DNA of 46,144 nt, from positions 1-46,144 of the IMG/VR virus record IMGVR_UViG_3300044611_000959; one strand, given 5' to 3'. This DNA comes from a virus. The notes below the pieces were generated by a model that made no database searches, was not told the origin of the DNA, and worked only from the letters and a program-made list of their open reading frames with translations. Position numbers and translations under genes: made by a program. Positions 37,115 to 44,142 of this stretch are shown here, one piece after another (the stretch's first letter is position 1; each line of letters begins with the position of its first letter).

Positions 37115-38962
37115 ATGAGCGAACGCGCACCACGGAGGTACACGGATGGGTCTGTCACCTTTGAGGGTGGCGTTGACTCAGGTGTGATGCCGTCTGAAGT
37201 GGACAAGAATCAGGTGGCGTTTGCGGTGAATGCCAGCTTTCGGCAAAGCTTCGTTTCTCCTCGACCGGGTTTCATACAAAAGGATTACGAAACGTGTCTT
37301 TCGATTACCGCCGATAACACGCTCGTCACTGCGGATCAAACGAACGTCACGGCTGATGGATACTCAGAGGAGTGCTACAGCTCAAGCGGACTGACCGGCG
37401 TATTCCAGTGTGCGCTTCCGTACATCGGCGACAACGGAGCGACGTTCATCCTGATGTTGATCAGTGGTAAAGTGTGGCTTTACGACTGCCTTCAAAACAG
37501 CGTTCAGAACCTTTCGGCTACGCCCGATCTTGAGAATCCATCGAACATACTCGACGGATGGATGGTTCAAGCCGAGAACTTCGTCGTCATTCAAGATGGG
37601 CAGAGCGCACCGCTGATCTTCAACGGATCAAACCTGCGTCGCGCAACCATCGATGAAATCAAGTGCGGCAGAGTAATGGCCTACGTCAACGGACGTATCT
37701 GGTACGCGCTAGCTAATGGATTCTCATTCCGAGCAACCGACATCGTTTATGGAGATGGCACGCGAGCGAGCGTTCTCAAAGAAACCGAGAACACCTTCCT
37801 CAATGAAGGCGGTGACTTTGCGGTTCCGTCGGATTCAGGTGGCATCACGGCAATGGCCGTCCCCGGCAATCCAGATACGTCGCTGGGGCAAGGACCGCTT
37901 CTCATCTTCACGCCAAGATACGTTTTCAGCATAAACGCTCCGGTTGATCGTGATGTCTGGAAGAATCTGAACTATCCGATTCAGGCCATTAGCTTGCTGA
38001 CTAGTGGAGCGTTGGGTGCGCGTTCAGCCATCACGGTCAACGGTGATGTGTTCTATCGTGCAGTAGATGGTGTTCGCTCGTTCATTATCGCCAGACGCTC
38101 GTTCAACGATTGGGGAAATACACCCATCAGCAACGAGGTTCTGAACATCATCGATAATGATCAGGCTGATCTGCTGTGGGCCAGTTCTGCCGTCGTGTTT
38201 GACAATCGACTGCTGATGACGTCTCAGCCTCGGTACAATGCCGAGGGCGTCGTCCACAAGTCGTTGGTCGTTCTTGATTTTGATCTGATTACGTCGCTGC
38301 GGAAAAAGTTTCCTCCTGCGTGGGCCGGAATCTGGACCGGACTTGACGTGTTGCAGGTTCTCAAAACCGAGAATGCTTATGGAGACAGATGCTTCTCGAT
38401 AGCCCGTGGGCTTGATGGAACCATTCAGATTTGGGAAATAAGCAAGGCTGAGAAGTTTGACAACAATCTTGCTGACGGTAAGAAAGAAATCCAGTGGCTG
38501 GTTCAAACCCGCGCTTACAATTTCGAACTTCCGTTTGGATTGAAGCGGCTTGATTCAGGTGACATCTTTATCGACTCGCTGGACGGAGATGTTTCGTTCA
38601 ACATCGAGTATCGTCCAGACCAGTATCCCGGTTGGATTGAGTGGGCAGATTGGACTGAATGCGCGACAACATTGCAGTGTCAGCCTGTTTGTCCGCTGAC
38701 CAATTTCCAGCCTCAGTACAGGCCGAAGATGCGCTTGCCGACTCCTTCGGATATCCCGTGCAATTCGAGCATCAGCACACCGACAAGAAACATGTACGAG
38801 GTTCAGATGAGCCTTACGATTACTGGATATTGTCGCATCAAGAGCATTCGAGTTCACGCCTACGACGTTCAGGAACCTGCGGTCGGAGAGTGCCTTGTGT
38901 TCGAAGGATGCAAAACTCTTGAAGGTTGCGACGTAAACCCGTTCCTCTACACATCGGAATAG
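37115..38962 (+). CDS. Large tail protein (nozzle/stabiliser-like) with TAD repeat
   Basis: A 615-residue protein. Residues 60-81 contain three heptads of (T/S)AD-x-T-x-(I/V) (ITADNTLVTADQTNVTADG). The remainder is beta-rich with propeller-like repeats: FQCALPYIGDNGATFILMLI, VQAENFVVIQDGQSAPLIFN, SAITVNGDVFYRAVDGVRSF and FDLITSLRKKFPPAWAGIW. Cysteine pairs near the C-terminus (CATTLQCQPVC, CLVFEGCKTLEGC) suggest metal or disulfides. Size, order and fold style suit a tail nozzle or P22 gp10-like stabiliser. The role is inferred from position. Confidence 0.65.
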   Translation: MSERAPRRYTDGSVTFEGGVDSGVMPSEVDKNQVAFAVNASFRQSFVSPRPGFIQKDYETCLSITADNTLVTADQTNVTADGYSEECYSSSGLTGVFQCALPYIGDNGATFILMLISGKVWLYDCLQNSVQNLSATPDLENPSNILDGWMVQAENFVVIQDGQSAPLIFNGSNLRRATIDEIKCGRVMAYVNGRIWYALANGFSFRATDIVYGDGTRASVLKETENTFLNEGGDFAVPSDSGGITAMAVPGNPDTSLGQGPLLIFTPRYVFSINAPVDRDVWKNLNYPIQAISLLTSGALGARSAITVNGDVFYRAVDGVRSFIIARRSFNDWGNTPISNEVLNIIDNDQADLLWASSAVVFDNRLLMTSQPRYNAEGVVHKSLVVLDFDLITSLRKKFPPAWAGIWTGLDVLQVLKTENAYGDRCFSIARGLDGTIQIWEISKAEKFDNNLADGKKEIQWLVQTRAYNFELPFGLKRLDSGDIFIDSLDGDVSFNIEYRPDQYPGWIEWADWTECATTLQCQPVCPLTNFQPQYRPKMRLPTPSDIPCNSSISTPTRNMYEVQMSLTITGYCRIKSIRVHAYDVQEPAVGECLVFEGCKTLEGCDVNPFLYTSE

Positions 38963-38963
38963 T

Positions 38964-39761
38964 ATGCCAAACCTAACTCTCATCACGCTTACAGCTCCAA
39001 GTCTTCCGGCAAATTATTGCCCTGCATCTTACCAGAAGTTGGCCAACGATATCATCGGCGGCACTCAGGCTACGTTCAACAGCACGATTGGAAACTCGTT
39101 CTTTAATTTTGGACCGACGTATCCGGCGATTAACAACCGGATTTACCCGTGGCTTGATGAAAATGGTCAGTGGTGGATTTACGATCAAGGATTCTGGCTT
39201 CGCAAAAACCCAGTTACGGCGGCATACGAGCGTCGCATCTATGTCGGAACGACCACGGATCTTCTTTCGTACGACGGCGGCGACGGAACGGCTACGGCGA
39301 CAAGTACAACCGGACCGATGTGGGAAGTTGACACTGAGTTTGAGGCTCGGTTTCCGGTCGGTGTTGGAGCGTTTGTTGCGAGTGGTGCGGTTGCTGTTAT
39401 GGGTAAGGCGACGTCCACAGCAATCGTTGGCGAGGACAAGCACACGCTGACGGTTCCAGAAACACCGTTCAACGAACACACTCACGGTGTCGCTCAGTTG
39501 ATTGCTCCGGCAAACGACGATTATTACCTCGTCAACAAGTCGTGGAGCGGACTTGGTTCGTACCCCACACAGATCCTTCAAGGTGCTGCTGGAAGCGGTG
39601 GTGGAGGAAGTGGACCGAACATTACGACTGGTGATATCGGAACTACCACTGCCGACAAGACCGGCAACGATACCCAGAACGCTGTCGGCCATAACAATCT
39701 GCCTCCTTTCTACGGTGTTTACTTCATCAAGCGAACCATCCGAGTCTATTACACCAAATGA
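38964..39761 (+). CDS. Tail collar/fibre-type protein
   Basis: A 265-residue protein. After a helical N-terminus (PNLTLITLTAPSLPANYCPA) it has a Trp/Tyr-rich beta region (NRIYPWLDENGQWWIYDQGF), then VPETPFNEHTHGVAQLI with His residues typical of the metal-binding site of tail-collar domains, a Gly-rich linker (GSGGGGSGPNITTGDIGT), and the end NNLPPFYGVYFIKRTIRVYY, which matches the collar-domain C-terminus. Probably a receptor-facing tail protein. Confidence 0.78.
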   Translation: MPNLTLITLTAPSLPANYCPASYQKLANDIIGGTQATFNSTIGNSFFNFGPTYPAINNRIYPWLDENGQWWIYDQGFWLRKNPVTAAYERRIYVGTTTDLLSYDGGDGTATATSTTGPMWEVDTEFEARFPVGVGAFVASGAVAVMGKATSTAIVGEDKHTLTVPETPFNEHTHGVAQLIAPANDDYYLVNKSWSGLGSYPTQILQGAAGSGGGGSGPNITTGDIGTTTADKTGNDTQNAVGHNNLPPFYGVYFIKRTIRVYYTK

Positions 39762-40732
39762 AGCTAATCGTTCAGGACATTCGCTCGACAATCGCCCGTG
39801 TAGTCGGCGTCTGCGTCGATGACCCTCGCGTTTACGACTACATCAATCAGGCGTGCCGACGGCTTCTGCACAAGGGGTTGTGGGCAGGTGCGTACGGACG
39901 CTTCACTATCCACACGGTTGGAGGGTGCATCACTTGGCCGCGTCACATTGAAACCATTGAGTCGGTAGCTGATTGCTGCGGCGTAGGAACGGTTCGCAAT
40001 CAATGGTTCGAGTTTCAGGAAAGCGGATACGGACTGCTTGGAGAGAACAATGGCGGGTGCGTCGGCAAGCAACTTGTGGATCGTGGCACCGTAGTTTCTT
40101 ACCGCGACATGTCCGGCGAGACGAATAGCTTCATCCGAGTCTATCCCGGCGACGCTTCTGACGTTGGCAAGACCATCACGCTGCAAGGTGTCGATCAGAA
40201 CGGGCAATGGATTCGCACACTGTCTGGCGGCGTATGGATCGACGGCGAGAATCTGACCCTCGCGTTGCCGTACGTTCAATCGACCAAGAAGTTCATATCG
40301 CTGACCGGCGTCATTCGTCAGGCAACCAACACGTCGAGTCGGTTGTACGAGTACAATGCGACGACCTTGCTGGAGCTTGATCTGGCAGTTTACGACCCTG
40401 ATGAAACTTTGCCGCAGTACCGCCGCAGTTACCTGACGGACCGTTGCAATAACGACGAGGATAAGCCGGTGACGGTCATGGCGAAGATGCGCCATATCAA
40501 CGCGACGAGCGTCAATGACTACCTCATTCCGCCTTCTCCAGATGCCATCAAGCTGATGGTCATGGCGATTCGTAAGGAAGAGAACGATTTGATTCAGGAA
40601 GCAGTGGCCTACGAAGCAAAGGCTGTTCAGGCTGTGCAAGAGCAGACCATGCAGTACCTAGGCGACGCAGTCGCAACGATCCGAATGGTCGGCGTCGGAC
40701 TAAACGGCGGTGGATTCTCCCAATGGTTCTAA
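39758..40732 (+). CDS. Head-tail adaptor / tail tubular A-like protein
   Basis: A 324-residue protein overlapping the previous gene by ATGA. The N-terminus MKLIVQDIRSTIARVVGVCV followed by DDPRVYDYINQACRRLLHKG resembles gp11-type tail tube A/head-tail connector proteins. Later VQSTKKFISLTGVIRQATNT and YRRSYLTDRCNNDEDKPVTV suit a beta domain; the C-terminus is helical (EEAVAYEAKAVQAVQ-like). It would bind the portal and the nozzle protein. Confidence 0.7.
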   Translation: MKLIVQDIRSTIARVVGVCVDDPRVYDYINQACRRLLHKGLWAGAYGRFTIHTVGGCITWPRHIETIESVADCCGVGTVRNQWFEFQESGYGLLGENNGGCVGKQLVDRGTVVSYRDMSGETNSFIRVYPGDASDVGKTITLQGVDQNGQWIRTLSGGVWIDGENLTLALPYVQSTKKFISLTGVIRQATNTSSRLYEYNATTLLELDLAVYDPDETLPQYRRSYLTDRCNNDEDKPVTVMAKMRHINATSVNDYLIPPSPDAIKLMVMAIRKEENDLIQEAVAYEAKAVQAVQEQTMQYLGDAVATIRMVGVGLNGGGFSQWF

Positions 40733-41289
40733 AACTCAACATCGACTTTGCGCTGGAAGAAGTGACTCCAAAGAAACTGGAGTTGCTTCAGTCTGTATTT
40801 GACGCACACGACATGGCGGCTCGGAACAATCAGAACGCCAGTTCCGGCGCTGCGGTGAACGCTTTCTTTGGTAGCGCGCAGCTAACCAACGCAATCGCTT
40901 CCGCTATCCTCACTCTTGGCGATGCTCATGGTCCGATTGGTCCTGCTCGATTCGTTTACGAGAAATTCGACGAGCGATCTTTGAAGTCGGCCATATTGTC
41001 TGGCATGAAGATTCCCGGTTTCGGGAACTCGTTCTTCAAGGACAGCATCGACCCAGCATGGAGTCGAGTGCGTGAGATTATTGAGGTGGACTTCAAGAAG
41101 GCGAACGACCGCATCAATCAGCTTCACGGCTGGATGAAAGAAGTCGGAAAAGACGTTCATCCGAATGCGGCTCTTTACAGCGCAGTAATTTGCAACGAAC
41201 TGGGAATGATTCACGGTTCAGAGTCGGCCATCTTTGTGTTAGCTCGAACGGCAGCTTGGACATCTTTGTGCATGAAAAATGAACGGTAA
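40723..41289 (+). CDS. Citrate-synthase-fold protein, probably inactive
   Basis: A 188-residue protein resembling the middle and C-terminal core of citrate synthase (about 430 residues). NAFFGSAQLTNAIASAILTL and DAHGPIGPARF (H69) match the strand-helix before LHGGAN; ILSGMKIPGFGNSFFKD matches the IxGFGHRVYK motif with Asn102 in place of the catalytic His; HPNAALYSAVI matches YPNVDFYSGI with Ala150 in place of the catalytic Asp; ESAIFVLARTAAWTSL matches the conserved ARTxGW end. Two of three catalytic residues are therefore changed. It lies inside the virion operon. A structural or host-modulating role is inferred. Confidence 0.72.
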   Translation: MVLKLNIDFALEEVTPKKLELLQSVFDAHDMAARNNQNASSGAAVNAFFGSAQLTNAIASAILTLGDAHGPIGPARFVYEKFDERSLKSAILSGMKIPGFGNSFFKDSIDPAWSRVREIIEVDFKKANDRINQLHGWMKEVGKDVHPNAALYSAVICNELGMIHGSESAIFVLARTAAWTSLCMKNER

Positions 41290-41824
41290 ACTCTTTCAAA
41301 TCTGCGGGTTGCCACGATTCGGATCGGCATTCATGTCGGTCCTTTTTTCGCTGGAGGGTGATTGCATTGGCCTACATGAGCAGGGTGCGACTGATCCAAA
41401 CTGGCAGAAGTCGATTGAGGACTACCGGAACCGTTACAAGTACGTCGCTGATTGCTCGACTTACGGCTACCTGCCAAAGGCTATCGTGCATGACTCGGTT
41501 AAGGTGTACGTCAAGAAGGATGCGGAGTCGTCGGCCAAAGAATGCACCGAGCGATTCGGCTACGAGGTTCATCTTTCAAGCTTCCAGACGCTTAGGGAGT
41601 ACGCAGACCAGTGGGCCGCGTCAAACAGCGTGATGACAATCGGAGAGGGAGAACTTTTTAAGGTGGATACTTTGCGTCGGATATGGGTTCATTGCTTTCA
41701 TAACGAGCGAGCTTTTCCCGAGGAGAAAGCTGCACGTCTGATTACCATGAACATCCAACGTCACGAACCCGAAAAGGTCTTCTCGATTGAGAATGGTGGT
41801 CGTCTTTTAAAGGAGGTTTTTTAA
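41279..41824 (+). CDS. Sulfotransferase-like P-loop protein
   Basis: A 181-residue protein. Near the N-terminus, FQICGLPRFGSAFMSVLFSL fits the 5'-phosphosulfate-binding loop of sulfotransferases (usual G-x-P-R-S-G-T/S), though Phe replaces the Ser after Arg. It also has DCIGLHEQGATDPNWQKSIE, KYVADCSTYGYLP and KAIVHDSVKVYVKKDAESSA. Proteins of this type appear near tail genes of some podoviruses. A sulfonate transfer activity is uncertain because the loop is atypical. It overlaps the citrate-synthase-like gene. Confidence 0.6.
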   Translation: MNGKLFQICGLPRFGSAFMSVLFSLEGDCIGLHEQGATDPNWQKSIEDYRNRYKYVADCSTYGYLPKAIVHDSVKVYVKKDAESSAKECTERFGYEVHLSSFQTLREYADQWAASNSVMTIGEGELFKVDTLRRIWVHCFHNERAFPEEKAARLITMNIQRHEPEKVFSIENGGRLLKEVF

Positions 41825-41827
41825 TTT

Positions 41828-42718
41828 ATGGGAGTTATAGCAGGCGTAGCTGGCGCAGCACTAATGATCGGCGGCGCTGCAATGAGTGCTGGCAAAAAGG
41901 TCAAAGTACCAACGTTCCAGAGGGTAAATACCGAGAAGGAACAAGAGGCAGCGATAAAGCAAAATATCGCGTCGCTTCAAAGTGGCACTGAATTGGCCAC
42001 CAAGACGACCGCTGCTGAGCAGACTCTTCTTGAGTCTCAGCTTCGTCGTGCGATTCCCGGTTACGACCAATTGGTTTCTCAGGCGAGCAGCAATATTGGA
42101 TCGGCTTTAAAGGGTGAGCTTTCTCCTGAAGCAACTCGCAATATTCAACGGTACTCGGCTTCTCAAGCCTTATCTCGCGGAGTCGGAGGAGGTTCTGGAG
42201 CGGGGCTTTTTGGAGCTGTTCAAAACTACGCTAGAGCATCAGAGGCAAGGCAGAATCAGGGTCTTGCTCAAGCGCAGAACTTCATCCAGCAGCAGCGCAC
42301 GTTTGGAATGGCGCAACCGTTCTCGGTGAGCAGCATGTTCATTACGCCGACTCAGCGCATCAACCTTTCGCTGCAAGAGAATCAGTTCCAGTACCAGCGA
42401 GACATGGCTGCTGCTCAAGTTGCTGCTCAACCTGATCCTATGATGGCCGCTATCGGTGGTTCGTTGTCGAATATTGGCGGAATGGCGCTTGGAGGATCTA
42501 TGGGTGGCATGATGGGTGGCGGCGGTGGCGGTGGTGGTGGACAAGGGGGTGGCGGCGGTGGTGGCATAACCGTAAATTATGGCGGTTATGGCAGCGGAAA
42601 CGTCGGATACAATCCGTACGGATCGTACCAGCCAAACATGTACAGCGCGCCGAGCGGTTACTCGCCTTACGGTGGATACAATCCGAATTCGTCAACCAGC
42701 ACTGGTTTCGGAAGCTAA
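41828..42718 (+). CDS. Internal virion protein 1 (gp14-like)
   Basis: A 296-residue protein with AAAGGAGG 11 bases upstream. The N-terminus is a hydrophobic Gly/Ala helix (GVIAGVAGAALMIGGAAMSA), followed by long helices rich in Gln and Ala (QEAAIKQNIASLQSGTELAT, AEQTLLESQLRRAI). The last 90 residues are Gly-rich (GGSMGGMMGGGGGGGGG and GGYGSGNVGYNPYGSYQPN). This fits the first of three T7-style ejection proteins, which line or extend the DNA channel into the host envelope. Confidence 0.68.
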   Translation: MGVIAGVAGAALMIGGAAMSAGKKVKVPTFQRVNTEKEQEAAIKQNIASLQSGTELATKTTAAEQTLLESQLRRAIPGYDQLVSQASSNIGSALKGELSPEATRNIQRYSASQALSRGVGGGSGAGLFGAVQNYARASEARQNQGLAQAQNFIQQQRTFGMAQPFSVSSMFITPTQRINLSLQENQFQYQRDMAAAQVAAQPDPMMAAIGGSLSNIGGMALGGSMGGMMGGGGGGGGGQGGGGGGGITVNYGGYGSGNVGYNPYGSYQPNMYSAPSGYSPYGGYNPNSSTSTGFGS

Positions 42719-42733
42719 ACCAACAGAAACATT

Positions 42734-44140
42734 ATGGATCTACAACCTAATCGAAATGTTGGTCTTGAGAATCAGCTTCAGGCCATCCAGCTAGGCGCAA
42801 GCCTCTACGACCGCGCACAGACGCAGAAGCGGATGATGGAGCAATTGCAGGTGCAGACGGCGGAGTCGCTGCTCCAGCGGCAGGGCATTGAGCTTCAGAA
42901 CAAGATTCAGTCGAATGCTTATGCTCAGGCGTTGTCGGAGCAGGAGGCACAGTCTGCTGAGTACGATACGTTTCAGAAGTTTAATGAGGAAGTTGGAACC
43001 TATTTCAACGATCCTGAGCTGAAGTCTCCAATGCCTGCGCTGCCACGTTTTAGGTCAAAAGTTTTTAACCAGCAGGCAACTCAAGCGTACCAAGGTCTTC
43101 AGCAGTATTCTCCGCGAGCTAAAATTATCAAGTCTCGCGAACAATTTGAAAAACTTAGAGCAGATACCATCAAAGCAATGACGGACGAGGGTATCGATGT
43201 TTTCGACCCTCAGACCGGCCAAGTTAATGAAGAGATTTATCAGAAAAATCAGCCGATCATTAGAGCGCAGATGAAGGAAAGGAAGACTATTGAAGACCTC
43301 GGCACAGAAATGTCCGAAGAGGTTTTTCAGTTGGACAAAACAATTCCTCTTCCTGAACGAATCAAAACTGCTCGCGCTAATGTTGAGGCTCGTCGAGCAG
43401 GTCGAATCAATCCTTCTGACAGCATGAAAATAACTATTGCAAATGATGCCGTTGACGATTGGCAAGAGTTGTTTGGCCCTGCTGACGCTCGCACTTCTTC
43501 AAGGATCAAAGGAAGCGTTATGCAGAGTGATTGGAAATGGCCTGAAGGGGATGATGCTCGTCAAATTCGTGGCGATCAGAATACAGCAAGGGGTTCGTCG
43601 AGACTTGTTGATGAATTGAACAAGTTTGAGCAAACGTACGGAAAAGGAAAAATTCAGAATTACGTTGGTCTTATTGACGGTAAAATTGGAGAGCTTTCTA
43701 GAAGGTTAAAGGAATCAAAAACTGAAGAAGAAAAGAACGCTTACGAGCTTCTTCAAAGATTTAACACGGTATTCAACGAAGAGGCGTTTGCAACTTCTGG
43801 TAAAGCTGTTACACAGCCTGAAACAATTCGATTGAAAGCGGCCATCGGTGACATTAGGAGTAAAAACTTTGTTAACGATATTAATAACTTTGCTAAATTT
43901 GCTGCGGAAAACTTGTGGGGAACGATTGATGATTTTAAGACAAAGCGCAAAATTTCTCCAGAACAGGTGAAGTTGGCCAATGAGCTTGTTGTGAAGTACA
44001 AGCTTCCATTTACACCGTTTGGTCAGCAGCAGCAATCAGCTCCAGCTCCTTCGACTAGAACCGCTCCGTCGCTTCCTCCCGGTGTTACACCGTTCACAGG
44101 TGCAACAAACGCAACTTCTGGATTCCGTTACACTCCGTAA
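42734..44140 (+). CDS. Internal virion protein 2 (gp15-like)
   Basis: A 468-residue helical protein: NQLQAIQLGASLYDRAQTQK, MMEQLQVQTAESLLQRQGIE, QALSEQEAQSAEYDTFQKFN, then a mixed helical middle and a Gln/Pro/Ala C-terminus (PFGQQQQSAPAPSTRTAPSL). It is the second of the three-gene ejection block, as T7 gp15 follows gp14. No enzyme motif was recognised. Confidence 0.7.
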   Translation: MDLQPNRNVGLENQLQAIQLGASLYDRAQTQKRMMEQLQVQTAESLLQRQGIELQNKIQSNAYAQALSEQEAQSAEYDTFQKFNEEVGTYFNDPELKSPMPALPRFRSKVFNQQATQAYQGLQQYSPRAKIIKSREQFEKLRADTIKAMTDEGIDVFDPQTGQVNEEIYQKNQPIIRAQMKERKTIEDLGTEMSEEVFQLDKTIPLPERIKTARANVEARRAGRINPSDSMKITIANDAVDDWQELFGPADARTSSRIKGSVMQSDWKWPEGDDARQIRGDQNTARGSSRLVDELNKFEQTYGKGKIQNYVGLIDGKIGELSRRLKESKTEEEKNAYELLQRFNTVFNEEAFATSGKAVTQPETIRLKAAIGDIRSKNFVNDINNFAKFAAENLWGTIDDFKTKRKISPEQVKLANELVVKYKLPFTPFGQQQQSAPAPSTRTAPSLPPGVTPFTGATNATSGFRYTP

Positions 44141-44142
44141 TC

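Noticed and set aside
38973-39791. Minus-strand frame of 272 codons opposite the collar-type protein
   Set aside because: The plus-strand frame has recognisable collar-domain features and operon overlaps; the antisense product is Arg/Ser/Val-rich without motifs.
39764-40639. Minus-strand frame of 291 codons opposite the adaptor-like protein
   Set aside because: A shadow of the plus-strand gene, which is coupled to its neighbours; no ribosome site.
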